From: Micromonospora cremea
Lineage (GTDB): Bacteria > Actinomycetota > Actinomycetes > Mycobacteriales > Micromonosporaceae
DNA: 64,000 nucleotides
Direction: 5' to 3'
Assembly: GCF_900143515.1 (NCBI RefSeq)
Contig: NZ_FSQT01000001.1
Span: 62,001 to 126,000, forward strand
Shown here: piece after piece, positions 27,304-36,981 of the stretch
Layout of the letters: each line of letters opens with the position of its first letter
Numbering within the stretch: the first letter of the stretch is position 1
Position numbers and translations under genes: made by a program
Notes under the pieces: generated by a model
What the model saw: the letters and a program-made list of their open reading frames with translations, nothing else
The model's database searches: none
Told to the model about the DNA's origin: nothing

Positions 27304-29633
27304 CGCCCGCCGCCGTCGCGGCGGCGCCCGTCCAGGCCGCCAGCCCGAACCTCATCGTGAACGGCGGGTTCGAGGACGGCCTCGCCAGCTGGTTCGCGAA
27401 CGACGGCAACGCCTCGGACACCGCCACGCTGTCGACCACGACGGACGCCTACTCCGGCACGGGCGCGGTGCTCGTGACCAACCGGAGCACCACCGGATCC
27501 GGCCCCATGCAGAACCTCTCCGGCAAGGTGCAGGCCGGCAAGACCTACCTGGTCACGGCGCGGGTGAAATACGAGAACCCGAACAGCCCGGCGACCAAGC
27601 AGTTCTTCATCACCATGCACTACGGCGGCTCCACCTACACCAACCTCGGCACCGTCACCGTGCCGCGCGGACAGTGGGGGCTCATCCAGGGCACCTTCAC
27701 GATTCCCGCTGGGCAGAACGTCAGCACCGCGCGGATCTTCGTCGAGACCCCGTGGACGGCGAACCCGTCGACCGCGCCGGACACCCACCTGATGAACTTC
27801 AAGGTCGACGACGTTACGCTCCAGGAATACGTCGTATCGAAGACCATCGAGGTGGTCGGTAAGCTGCCCGGCGAGCACAACCCGCTCATCGGGCACAAGT
27901 TCGGCGCCGACGGGTTCGGCTTCGTGCACGACGGCCGGGTCTACCTCTACATGACCAACGACACCCAGGGCTACGCACCCAACCCGGCCACCGGCGTCTC
28001 CCCGGGCATCAACTACGGCGACATCAACCAGATCACCGTGATCTCCTCGACCGACCTGGTGAACTGGACCGACCACGGCGAGATCCAGGTGGCCGGCCCG
28101 AACGGCGTGGCACCGTTCACCGGCAACTCGTGGGCGCCCGGCATCGCCAAGAAGGTCGTCAACGGCGAGGAGAAGTTCTTCCTCTACTACGCCAACGGCG
28201 GCGGCTCGACCAACGTGATCACGGGCAAGTCGCCGCTCGGCCCGTGGACCAGCGAGCGCACCAGCACCCTGATCAACGGCAGCACCCCGGGCGCCGAGGA
28301 CGTGGCGTGGAAGTTCGACCCGGCGCCGCTCGTGGACGACGACGGCCAGGCGTACCTCTACTTCGGCGGTGGCCCGGCGTCGACGAGCATGCCGGCGGTC
28401 GAGCGCTTCAACAACCCGAAGAACATCCGCAGCATCAAGCTGGGCGACAACATGATCGCCACCGAGGGGCGGGCGGCCGTGGTCGACGCTCCGGTCGCCT
28501 TCGAGGCCGGCCATGTGTTCAAGCGCGAGGGCAAGTACTACTTCTCGTACTCCTCGCACTTCGGCGGGAATGACTTCGGTGGTAACCAGCCGCGGGTGCC
28601 CGGCTACCCCGGCGGCGGCCAGATCGGCTACATGATCTCCGACAACCCGATGTCGTGGCCGAAGGAGACCTACGCGGGCGTGCTGTTCCCCAACCAGTCA
28701 CAGTTCTTTGGTGCCGGCACCGGCGGCAACAACCACCAGTCGGTGTTCGAGTTCGAGGGCAAGTACTACTTCACGTACCACGCCCCGACGCTGAACAAGC
28801 GCATCAACGGCAACACCACCCAGGGCTACCGCAGCCCCCACATCCAGGAGCTGACCTTCAACCCGGACGGCACCATCCAGCAGGTCGTCGGCGACTACGC
28901 CGGCGTGGACCAGGTGCGCAACTTCAACCCCTACCGGGTGTTCGAGGCCGAGACCGTGGGCTGGAGCAAGGGCATTGCCACCGGCAAGGTCGACAGCGCC
29001 TCCGCCGAGTTCGGCACCGCGGCGCCGAACCTGGTGGTGCGTGACATCGACGAGAGCGACTGGACGGCGCTGTCGGCGGTCGACTTCGGCGCCGACAGCG
29101 CGGCCAGCGTGACGGCCAAGGTGCGGGCGCTGGCCGCCGCTGGAAGCATCGAGGTGCGACTGGACAACGCGGGCGGCCCGGTGGTCGGCACCATCCCGGT
29201 CGACACCCCGACCGGTGAATGGGCCCAGGTGACCGCCGACCTGCAGGGCGCCACCGGCGTGCACGACGTCTACTTCACCTACCGCGGCCCGGCCGGGGAC
29301 GACCTCTTCGAGATCGACTCCTGGGCGTTCGAGGCCGTACCGCCGCTGGACCTGTCCGTCACGGCGGACACCCGGTGCGTCGGCGAGAAGGTGATGGTGA
29401 CGGTCCGGGCCGCGAACAACGAGGCGATCCACGTGACGGCCTCGGCGGAGTCGGCGTACGGGACGCGGCCGTTCGGGTCGGTGCCGCCCGGCAAGGAGAA
29501 GTTCCGGTCGTTCCCCACCGACACGGCCGCCGTGCCGGCGGGTGAGGTGACGGTGACGGCCACCGCGACGGTCGACGGCGGGCCCGTGTCTGCGTCGTAC
29601 AAGGCGAGCTACGCGGCCCGCTCCTGCGGCTGA
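27304..29633 (+). CDS. Secreted GH43 family arabinosidase/xylosidase with carbohydrate-binding modules, 5' truncated
   Basis: The frame is open from the IS256 end. The first ~15 residues (AAVAAAPVQAASP) are the end of a signal peptide, so the start codon and most of the signal were lost. A CBM4/9-like sandwich covers about residues 20-165 (NLIVNGGFEDGLASWF). The five-bladed GH43 domain covers about 180-540, with FVHDGRVYLYMTND, WAPGIAKK and KFDPAPLVDDDGQAYLY supplying the acidic residues. A CBM6-like domain (FEAETVGWSKGI) and a short C-terminal sandwich follow. Expression is doubtful unless driven from within the IS. GTG 27357 is the first start codon inside. Linked arabinose-releasing enzymes suggest arabinan/arabinoxylan side chains as substrate. 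Confidence 0.85.
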
Positions 29634-29642
29634 TCATCCTGA

Positions 29643-29681
29643 CAGTGGCGGCGGCCCGGCATCGCCGGGCCGCCGCCACTG
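29643..29681. terminator. Strong bidirectional terminator
   Basis: A perfect 18-bp stem with a 3-nt loop (ATC) lies between the convergent GH43 and GH127 genes, ten bases after the GH43 stop. The arms begin CAGTGGCGG and end CCGCCACTG. Its symmetry fits termination from both sides. Confidence 0.85.
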
Positions 29682-29695
29682 GCGTTTAGCCACGA

Positions 29696-32431
29696 TCAGA
29701 TGAAGCGCCAGAGGTGATCGCCGGCGCCGTTGTCGTCCCCGAGCACGACCTGCGCTCCAGTGGCCGTGGAGGCGTCCGTGACGCCGAGGACCCGGCCGCC
29801 GACGGCGCACTGGATCCGGAAGTAGCCGCCGGTGCCGTAGCGCAGCCGCCACCGGTGGTCGCCGGCGCCGTTGTCGGCCCACTGCACGACGTGGGCCCCG
29901 TCGCTGCCGGCGTCACCCTCGACGCCGAGGACCTTGCCGCTGTGCGCGTTGCGCAGCCGCAGGTAGCCGTCAGTGTCCAGGACGGCGGTCCAGCGGTGGT
30001 CGGCGGCGCCCGTGTCACCCCGCTGAATGACCGGCGCGCCGTCGGCGGTCGACATGTTCTGCACCCCGAGCACCAGCCCGCTGGCCCGGTTCTGGACGCG
30101 GCAGGCGCCGTTGGGCACGAACCGCCACTGGTTGTCCGGCGTGCCGTTGTCCTGGTCCTGCACCGCCTGCGCGCCCCAGGTGGTCGACGCGTTGAGAATG
30201 GCGAGCAGCTTGCCGGTGTGCACGTTGCGCAGCTTGTGGGACCCGTCGCCGACGTCCACCACGGTCCACAGGTGGTCGGCGGTGCCGTTGTCGCTCCACT
30301 GCAGGACACGAGCGTTGTCGGCGGTGGACATGTTCTCCACGCCGAGGACCTTGCCGCTGTTGACGTTGCGCAGCCGGAGGGCGGTCCCGTCGACCACGAG
30401 CTGCCAGTCGTGGTCGGCGGTCCCGGTGTCACCCCACTGCAGCGCCAGCCCGCCGTCGGCCAGCGACATGTCCCGGATGCCCAGGACCAGGCCGGTGGCG
30501 GCGTTGACCAGGCGGAAGCTCGGCGGGCTCTCGCCACCCGGACCGGTGGCCCAGTAGACGGTGTAGTTGTGCCCGTGGGCGTCGTAGAACGGCCCGAGGT
30601 CGACCGTGCTCCCGTTCGCGGTGGCGGTGAAGGCGAGTGCGCTGGGGCTGGTGCGGGTGATCGAGGCGGGGTCGAGCGACGGCAGGCCGCTCAGGGCCGC
30701 GTCACCGTAGTTGCCCGAGAGGACCACCGGGCCGTACGTGATCGCGGCGATGTCGGCGTTGTCGTTGGTGGCCTCCAGCACGACCCGCATCGGCAGGCGG
30801 ACCGTGACGACGTCCCCCGGCGACCAGGACCGGGTGAGGCTGGCGTACGTCCCGGGCGTGGTGGCGATGTCCTGCGTCGCGCCGTTGACCTGGATGCTGG
30901 CGCCGCTGGTCCAGGCCGGGATCCGGATGCGCATCGTCCACGACTCCCTGAGGTTGCCGCGCACAATGAGGGTGGTGGTGTCGCTGACGGGATAGGAGGT
31001 CTTCTGTTCGACCACGATGCCGCGCTGCGACCAGACCAGCTTCGACGGCAGGAACAGGTTCACCGTCAGGGTGCTGCCGTCGTGGAAGTAGATGGAGTCC
31101 GCCAGCTTGGTGTTGGTCTCGATGCCGGTGCCCTGGCAGCACCAGAAGGAGTCGTAGTCCGTGCTCCAGGTGCCACCGCCCCAGGCCGGCCCCACACCCC
31201 GGCGGCCACCGGGGTTCAGCGGCGTGAAGTACGTGATGTGCCCGTGCTCGTCGGCCGGGTTCTGCTGACCGATGAGGTGGTTGAGCAGGGCCCGCTCGTA
31301 GTAGTCGAAGTAGGCGACCCGGTCCGGGTCCAGCAGCCACAGTTCCCGCGTCAGCTTGAGCATGTTGTAGGTGTTGCACGCCTCGCAGGTGTCCTGTCGC
31401 AGGTAGCCGGCGATGGCGTTCGGAGCCCGGAAATGCTCGGCCTGGCTGTTGCCGCCGATGGCGTACGTGTGGGCGCCGACCGTGATGTCCCAGGCGTTGC
31501 TGGCGATGTCGCAGTAGCGGGTGGTGCCGGTGGCCTTGAACTCCCGGGCCGCGCCGATCCACTTCGGTACCTGGGTGTTGGCGTGCAGCCCGTTGAGCTG
31601 GTCCCGGTTGGCGGCGAGCGGGTTCAACACGGCGGCGTGGTCGAAGCGCTGGGCGACGGCGAGCCAGCGGTCGTCGCCGGTCTGCTGGTAAAGGTCGGCC
31701 AGGACGGCGCTCATGCCGCCGAACTCGGTGCCCAGCATGGCCTGCATCTGGGTGGCGGTGAGCCGGCCGGTGCGTTCGTCGACCCAGCCGGCCAGCGCCA
31801 GGAGCACGTCGCGGGCCTGGGTGTTGCCCATGTGCACCCAGACGTCGAGCAAACCCACCAGGGTCTTGTGGATGCAGTAGTACGGCACGTTGCCGTTGCG
31901 CAGCGTCCGTGCCTCCAGGGCGGTGAAGTCCGACTCCGGGAAGCCAGACAGATATCCCGGGTTGAACCCGACGGCGGCGTTGTTAGCCTGGCACTTTGCC
32001 AGCTCGGCGACCATCTGGTCGGCCTTGTCCCGGCAGGTGGTCTCGCCGAGCACCGCCCACGCCTGGGCCCAGGCGGTCAGGAAGTGCCCCTGCATGTGGG
32101 TGCGAAACGGGAACGTCGGGCTGTCCCAGCCACCGTTCGGCGCGGCGTCGCCGGTGGGCAGGCCGTGATTCGCGCGGAAGTTGTAGAGCAGCCGGTCGAC
32201 GTCGACGAAGCGCAGATAGTTCACGGTGCGGGTCTGGTTGTCCAGCCAGCGACCTGGGGTCAGGCGTACCTGGGTGAGGTCGAACGGGAGGGCGCCGGCC
32301 CCGATGTCCGGCCGGGCCGGCCGTACGGCCGCGTTCGCCGGAGTGCCCATGGCGAAGGTCCCGGTGGCCGAGGCGGCGGCGATACCGGCGGCTTGCAACA
32401 GCCGGCGTCGACTGAGCGATCCAGATGACAC
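29696..32431 (-). CDS. Secreted GH127 beta-L-arabinofuranosidase with ricin-type lectin repeats
   Basis: Protein of 911 aa exported by a Tat-type signal (SRRRLLQAAG). The GH127 (formerly DUF1680) catalytic domain covers about residues 50-610. Its zinc/catalytic cysteine motifs are visible: CEACNTYN at about 350 and FWCCQGTG at about 430. Residues about 635-911 hold six ricin-B/CBM13-like repeats with the pattern (S/T)GKVLGVE...W.DNGT.DH.W. The start is GTG 32431, which has AGGAGG 6 nt upstream; the frame is open to 32527. The enzyme should release beta-L-arabinofuranose, as in plant hydroxyproline-linked arabinans. It is in tandem with the GH54 gene. Confidence 0.92.
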   Translation of the reverse strand: MSSGSLSRRRLLQAAGIAAASATGTFAMGTPANAAVRPARPDIGAGALPFDLTQVRLTPGRWLDNQTRTVNYLRFVDVDRLLYNFRANHGLPTGDAAPNGGWDSPTFPFRTHMQGHFLTAWAQAWAVLGETTCRDKADQMVAELAKCQANNAAVGFNPGYLSGFPESDFTALEARTLRNGNVPYYCIHKTLVGLLDVWVHMGNTQARDVLLALAGWVDERTGRLTATQMQAMLGTEFGGMSAVLADLYQQTGDDRWLAVAQRFDHAAVLNPLAANRDQLNGLHANTQVPKWIGAAREFKATGTTRYCDIASNAWDITVGAHTYAIGGNSQAEHFRAPNAIAGYLRQDTCEACNTYNMLKLTRELWLLDPDRVAYFDYYERALLNHLIGQQNPADEHGHITYFTPLNPGGRRGVGPAWGGGTWSTDYDSFWCCQGTGIETNTKLADSIYFHDGSTLTVNLFLPSKLVWSQRGIVVEQKTSYPVSDTTTLIVRGNLRESWTMRIRIPAWTSGASIQVNGATQDIATTPGTYASLTRSWSPGDVVTVRLPMRVVLEATNDNADIAAITYGPVVLSGNYGDAALSGLPSLDPASITRTSPSALAFTATANGSTVDLGPFYDAHGHNYTVYWATGPGGESPPSFRLVNAATGLVLGIRDMSLADGGLALQWGDTGTADHDWQLVVDGTALRLRNVNSGKVLGVENMSTADNARVLQWSDNGTADHLWTVVDVGDGSHKLRNVHTGKLLAILNASTTWGAQAVQDQDNGTPDNQWRFVPNGACRVQNRASGLVLGVQNMSTADGAPVIQRGDTGAADHRWTAVLDTDGYLRLRNAHSGKVLGVEGDAGSDGAHVVQWADNGAGDHRWRLRYGTGGYFRIQCAVGGRVLGVTDASTATGAQVVLGDDNGAGDHLWRFI

Positions 32432-32534
32432 GATGCCTCCTGAGGGTTGGGGAGAGGGTGGGTGGCGACCGGCCCACGGCTGGGCGGGACCGGTCGCCGG
32501 GCGTGCGGACGCGGTGCGGAACCGCACGCCCGAG

Positions 32535-32572
32535 ACTTCCGGCGCCCGCCGTGTCAGGCGGACACCGGAAGT
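32535..32572 (-). terminator. Hairpin between the GH54 and GH127 genes
   Basis: The arms ACTTCCGGCG and CACCGGAAGT pair at nine of ten positions, with an 18-nt loop that contains a further GC-rich pairing. It lies just downstream of the GH54 stop and could end that transcript or separate it from GH127. Confidence 0.5.
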
Positions 32573-32590
32573 TGCCAGCGGTTGCCGGCG

Positions 32591-35305
32591 TTATCTGGCG
32601 TTGGCCGCGCCGGGCGTGGGGATCGTGGTCGTGACGAAGTCACGGCAGAGGCTGTCGGTGTCGCTGCCGTCGGGCCAGCGGGCGTTGCTGCGACCCGGGT
32701 TGGCGGCCGCGCCAGCCACCACCGCGATGCAGCCGCCGCCGGCCTGGTCGGCCTCGAGGACGGCGAGCTCGGGGCTGGTGATGGTGCCGTTACCGCTCGA
32801 GCTGCTCTGCTGAGAGCCGTAGACGATGGCGTCGACGACCACCGAGCCGGTGGCGTCCCGCAGCGCGATCGAGCCCGCGCTGACCGAGAGGCTGCCACCG
32901 AACCACTGGTCGGGTGCCGGCGACCCCTGGTAGCCCGCCGTGGTGATCTGGGGATCGACCACGGGCGCGCCGGTCGGGTGGTCGTTGGCGAGGGGCTGGT
33001 CGAGGGTGATGCCAGCGCCCAGCGCCTGCACCGACACGCCGCTGCTGTGCGGCCGGCCGGTCGGCGGCCAGAAGCTGACGCCCGTACCGTGGCCGGCCAG
33101 GTCGACGGCCGACCGGTGGGCGAACCGCAGCGGCGCGGTCAGGTCGACGCCGGTGCCGTTGGCGCCGGTGGTGCCGATCGCCGCGACCGTGACGGTCTCC
33201 TTGTATTCCCCAGCGTCCACCGTCAGGGTGTCACCGACGGTCAGGTTGGCGTTGGCCGCGACCTTGAGGTTGGTCGCGCCCGCGGCCGCCGGCGCCGACA
33301 GGGTCGTCTGGGTGGCCGCCTTGCCGACCGAGGTGACGGTTGCCTGCTCGTAGCCGGCGCCCGCGTCGATGCCGATCTGCTGGCCGACGGTGAAGCCGGC
33401 CGCGCTGGTGACCGGGATGGTGGTCGACCCGGCGGGGATCGTGATCGAGCCGTGGGTGACCGGCACGAACAGGGTGGTCGCGGCGGTGGCCGCCGAGCCG
33501 ACGCCGACGATCGTACGGGTCTCCCGGGTGGAGCCGGTGCCAACCTGGATCTGCTGGCCGCCGGCGAGGCCGGTGGTGCTCCGGACGTTGACGGTGATGG
33601 CGCCCGCGGCGGCGGGAGCCGCCAGCCCCGAGCCGGAAAGGCCGAGCAGGTAGTAGTCGCCGCTCGCCAGCTTCGTCCCGGCTGGGATCGTGGCCAGCGT
33701 GACGGCGGCCGAGCCGCTCGGGGTGTTGGTCAGGGTCCAGTTGGAGAGGTCGACCTCGTCGGCGGAGGCATTGTAGACCTCGACGAACTGGTCGGTCGCG
33801 TTGCTGCTGGTGCGGAAGCGGACCTCGTTGACCCGGACCGGGAGGGCGCTGCGCACCGCCTGGCTGGTGACCGTCGACTGCCGGCCGCCGCGGGTCGGGT
33901 TCGTCCACTGGGCCCGGCCCGTCAAATAGTCGGCACTGGTCGTCGCCGAGGTGACGGTGAAGGTCGCGCTCACGCTCGCGCCGGGCGCGACCGGGTCCTC
34001 GAAGGTCACCGAGGTGTCGTCGGTGCCGTTGACCACGGCGGTCCACCCGGCCGGCGCGGACAGGCTCAACTTGACGCCCACTGCGGTAGAGCCCGTGGTG
34101 TTCGTGAACGTCTGGGTGACCTCCTGGGCCGAGCCCGGGGTGAACGTGGTGGCCCGCGACAGGCTGAGCCGCTGCACGTCGTACTTCGCGGCCACGACGT
34201 TGGCCTGGACGGCGTCGATGGTGGCGTCGGTCGGGTATCCGGTCGTCATCACACCCTCATAGAAGGTGCCGGCCGAACCGTTGCCGTTGTCGCCGCCGTT
34301 GCCGAGCTGGATGGCTCCCCGCCGGTGCATCGGGAAGTAGTTGCTGTTGGTGAGGGAGCCGGGGCGGATCCCGCTGTAGTACGTGGTCAGCGGGCCCTGC
34401 TGCGCGTTGCCGCCGCGCAGGTCCCACTGGTTGCCGCCACCGCCGTTGACCACGCCCGTCACGAAGCGCCAGGAGTCGATGGTCGGCGCGGCGTCGTTCT
34501 GCCGGGCGTTGTATCCGGAGAACAGTCCGGCCTCCATGTCGGACATGATCCACGGGCCGGGGCCGGTGCCGCGCCCCCAGGCGGTGGCGGTGCCGAAATA
34601 GACGGTCTCCATGGTGCCGGTGCCCACCGCGCGGCTGTTGGTCGAGGTGTTGCCGTAGTTGTAGCAGCAGCCGCTGTCGTAGTGGGTGCCGTCGAAGACC
34701 GTGTAGATGCCCTCCGGCTCGTCCTCCTTCGCGAGGTACGAGGCGTCGTTGTTGCGGTACCCCATGCCCGGGATGATGTAGACGCCGTACGCCTTGTGGC
34801 CGCCGATCGTGATCGGTGCCATGTCGGCGATCGAGAGGGTGTTGTAGCCGCCCACGTCGGGGCCGCGGAAGGTGCCGGGGGGCGCCTGGTAGAGGTGGTT
34901 GCCCTTGCCGGACTGGTCGTAGATGACGGTGATCAGGCAGAGCGTGTTCGCGCAGAACGCGTCCTGGGCGGCCGCGTCCGCGTATCCGCCGGCATCGGCG
35001 AACGGCAGCGCGGCGGGAGCGACCACGCCGATGTCCTTGACGGCGTTGTCGGAGGTGCGCCGGACCTGGTAGAGCGGGCCGTCGTAGGACGCGTACAGGG
35101 CTCGGGTCGAGCCGTGCGCGGCGACGCAGGGGGTGCCACCCGCGGCGTAGATGTCACAGGGTCCCTCTGCTCTGGGCGGCGCGGCCGGCTTCGTGGCCTG
35201 CGCCGCCGGCGCCATCATCAGCGTTGCGCCGACCATCGCGAGCGCCATGGCGGTACGAGCGGCGAGGGTTCTCGTGCGTGCAGGGCGGTTGGGGGGTCTG
35301 ACCAT
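32591..35305 (-). CDS. Secreted GH54 alpha-L-arabinofuranosidase with lamin-tail domain
   Basis: Protein of 904 aa with a secretory signal (TAMALAMVGATLMMAPAAQA). Residues about 47-382 are the GH54 catalytic domain: it begins GPCDIYAAGGTPCVAAHGST, the nucleophile motif is WIMSDMEAGLFSGYN, and the acid/base region is NGGDNGNGSAGTFYEG. A beta-sandwich (about 385-490) follows. A lamin-tail domain then starts at VNEVRFRTSS and resumes near 760. Between these parts lie three repeats of about 45-60 residues each with the pattern GxxVGQxIxxGxG. Fungal GH54 enzymes instead carry a CBM42. ATG 35305 has AAGGAG 10 nt upstream. It acts with GH127 and GH43 on arabinose-containing polymers. Confidence 0.88.
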   Translation of the reverse strand: MVRPPNRPARTRTLAARTAMALAMVGATLMMAPAAQATKPAAPPRAEGPCDIYAAGGTPCVAAHGSTRALYASYDGPLYQVRRTSDNAVKDIGVVAPAALPFADAGGYADAAAQDAFCANTLCLITVIYDQSGKGNHLYQAPPGTFRGPDVGGYNTLSIADMAPITIGGHKAYGVYIIPGMGYRNNDASYLAKEDEPEGIYTVFDGTHYDSGCCYNYGNTSTNSRAVGTGTMETVYFGTATAWGRGTGPGPWIMSDMEAGLFSGYNARQNDAAPTIDSWRFVTGVVNGGGGNQWDLRGGNAQQGPLTTYYSGIRPGSLTNSNYFPMHRRGAIQLGNGGDNGNGSAGTFYEGVMTTGYPTDATIDAVQANVVAAKYDVQRLSLSRATTFTPGSAQEVTQTFTNTTGSTAVGVKLSLSAPAGWTAVVNGTDDTSVTFEDPVAPGASVSATFTVTSATTSADYLTGRAQWTNPTRGGRQSTVTSQAVRSALPVRVNEVRFRTSSNATDQFVEVYNASADEVDLSNWTLTNTPSGSAAVTLATIPAGTKLASGDYYLLGLSGSGLAAPAAAGAITVNVRSTTGLAGGQQIQVGTGSTRETRTIVGVGSAATAATTLFVPVTHGSITIPAGSTTIPVTSAAGFTVGQQIGIDAGAGYEQATVTSVGKAATQTTLSAPAAAGATNLKVAANANLTVGDTLTVDAGEYKETVTVAAIGTTGANGTGVDLTAPLRFAHRSAVDLAGHGTGVSFWPPTGRPHSSGVSVQALGAGITLDQPLANDHPTGAPVVDPQITTAGYQGSPAPDQWFGGSLSVSAGSIALRDATGSVVVDAIVYGSQQSSSSGNGTITSPELAVLEADQAGGGCIAVVAGAAANPGRSNARWPDGSDTDSLCRDFVTTTIPTPGAANAR

Positions 35306-35436
35306 GTCGCAACAGCTCCTTTTCGCGACTCCTGGGGTGGGTGTGGGGCGGGCGATTCCGGCGCCCACCGGCGACAGTGGGCACCGAAAGCGGTCGAGCC
35401 TGATGGATCGTGAGGTCGTGCTCGGGGGGCGTCCCC

Positions 35437-35707
35437 TCAAGGTCGATCAGTCGTGCGGGTGGTGCCTCCCGGTGCCGGGCCGCATGGCGCGGCGACCAGC
35501 CAGCTCGCGTCGTCGGCGAACGAGACGGTGGTGTCCCACTCGTTGGCGCCGGGCGGGCCGGCGAGGTAGACGCCGCCGCTGCAGGCGCGCAGGGACCGCG
35601 TCGGAAAGCTCACCGACTGGAACGAGGAGATAGTTCGACGAGCCACTGGGCGCCGTGGTCGGCAGCGAGACGCGGGACCCGGCGAGAGGGTGAAGCTGAC
35701 TGAACAT
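35437..35707 (-). pseudogene. Frameshifted remnant of an AbfB/CBM42-like arabinose-binding domain
   Basis: Two overlapping minus-strand frames together read like one short secreted domain. The pieces are MFSQLHPLAGSRVSLPTT, then SFQSVSFPTRSLRACSGGV, then SFADDASWLVAAP. The S(F/L)xSVxxPxRxLR...DASW pattern resembles AbfB (CBM42) domains. A frameshift near 35625 breaks it. It sits just upstream of the GH54 gene, so it may be a stray piece of an arabinofuranosidase. The match is by eye and moderate. Confidence 0.4.
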
Positions 35708-35916
35708 GAGGGTTAGCTCCGATCCGTTGTCTGCCGATCGAGTCGGTCTGGCCCAGTCCGAGGGGGGGTCTCGTGGATCTGCGGCCGCGCCACCCCTGTG
35801 GCGGTGGTCCTCAGGACCGTCCGGTAGGCGGTCGCAGTGGTGAGGGTTTCTGCGAACTGCAGCGGAATTGCATCATGTGGGAATCGCTCTCCTCCGCGTC
35901 GATCCACAGGTATGAC

Positions 35917-35930
35917 TGTTAGCGCCAACT
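35917..35930. promoter_or_regulatory. Candidate LacI-family operator, copy 1
   Basis: TGTTAGCGCCAACT matches the perfect palindrome TGTTAGCGCTAACA at 12 of 14 positions. The central CG with flanking A/T-rich arms is typical of LacI-family sites. It lies upstream of the broken arabinose-binding-domain ORF and the GH54/GH127 genes. Confidence 0.4.
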
Positions 35931-36028
35931 GGTGCCGGTTGGCGTGCTGCCGTTCGAATATCCGGCACGACGGAGCAGCCCTGAGTGGGCAGGGTGCTCG
36001 GCGTTGATTAGCGGCTCATTGACGAGAA

Positions 36029-36042
36029 GGTTAGCGTTAACA
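36029..36042. promoter_or_regulatory. Candidate LacI-family operator, copy 2
   Basis: GGTTAGCGTTAACA matches the same palindrome at 12 of 14 positions, 112 bp from copy 1. Spaced pairs of operators are common for LacI-type repressors. No LacI-type gene is in this window. Confidence 0.4.
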
Positions 36043-36455
36043 TATGTCGCTCAGTTCATTGAAACACCGTCGACACATTAGTGTCAATCAACGTGTCCAC
36101 CTGATTTGGTGGTCACGCTCCCAAAGCGTCCCAGGTGGGCGTGGCCGGCGACCTCAGCCACGAGGGCTGCCGGTGGGCTACCCGAGAAACCGGGGGAACC
36201 TCAGCCAAGTTGAGCGTGGGAAGTTCGTTCCCGAGGGTGACCAGCGTCTGCCACAGTCGGCGGACCCACCGGCTCATCGCCGGGCTCCGGGGGCAGGACG
36301 GGACGTGGATCGATGGAGATGCGCTCATACTCCGCCCGACGGGCGCGGTGGGCGCTGCGATCCGATCCACAGCAGGGAGCCCGGCCCAGCCCCCATTCGG
36401 GGCTGTGCCGGGCTCGCTCTGCCTCACCAGCTGTCTGGTCTCCTGCCGGGCGCCG

Positions 36456-36840
36456 TCAGTCGATGAGCGTCCACAGGCCGTAACGGTCGCCGGGGGCCTG
36501 TTTGCGGGTCCACCACTTTGCCTTGTAGACGTGGCCCGGGTGGGTCACGGTGTCGCCGGCGATGAAGATCCGGGATGCGGTCCAGAGTCATCGTGGTCGG
36601 CCCGGCCGTAGACGGCCCGGTACCTCGGCTTGGCGATGGCGTTCCAGCTCGGGGCGTCGAGGGCGGCGTCGAAGTCGTCGACACCCCAGGTCAGCAGGCG
36701 GGGCACGGTGCCTTGGTGGATGGGTTTGGTGCCGTAGCCGGGCTGCCAGTCGTTCCACACCCCGCGGAGCGAGGCGACGGCGGCGACCTGGATGCGGGTG
36801 GCGAGGATGCCGGCGTGCAGCGCCCCTTAGGAGCGGCCAG
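36456..36840 (-). pseudogene. Remnant of a secreted hydrolase with C-terminal CBM5/12
   Basis: The last ~40 codons read RIFIAGDTVTHPGHVYKAKW, continue WTRKQAPGDRYGLWTLID, and end in a stop. This is a CBM5/12 chitin-binding module ending, with the conserved AKWWT core. Upstream, in another frame, is RYRAVYGRADHD and, before it, GVDDFDAALDAPSWNAIAKP. So there is a frameshift near 36580 and the 5' part is missing beyond about 36840. The hydrolase family is not recognisable from what is left. Confidence 0.55.
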
Positions 36841-36851
36841 CTAGGCCGGTC

Positions 36852-36943
36852 TTCGCGGCTGGAAGCAGCACGGCTTTGTCGGGCCAATCGTCCGCGACGT
36901 CTACACCGCGCTGCTCGCCGACTTCACCGCCCTGGCCACCTGA
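36852..36943 (+). pseudogene. 3' end of an unidentified gene
   Basis: Thirty codons with protein-like composition (RGWKQHGFVGPIVRDVYTAL then LADFTALAT, stop). There is no start and no recognisable family. It abuts the CBM5/12 remnant, so the junction near 36840 is probably a rearrangement point. Confidence 0.3.
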
Positions 36944-36981
36944 CCTCAAAGGAACATCGGGATGGACTACCGCCTAGCGGC

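Larger units (their letters stand above)
35708..36455. other. Gene-free stretch upstream of the arabinosidase remnants
   Basis: No supported gene. It holds the two operator candidates and locally more AT-rich DNA (about 35840-36110), consistent with an old promoter region. The remainder shows nothing I can identify. Confidence 0.55.
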
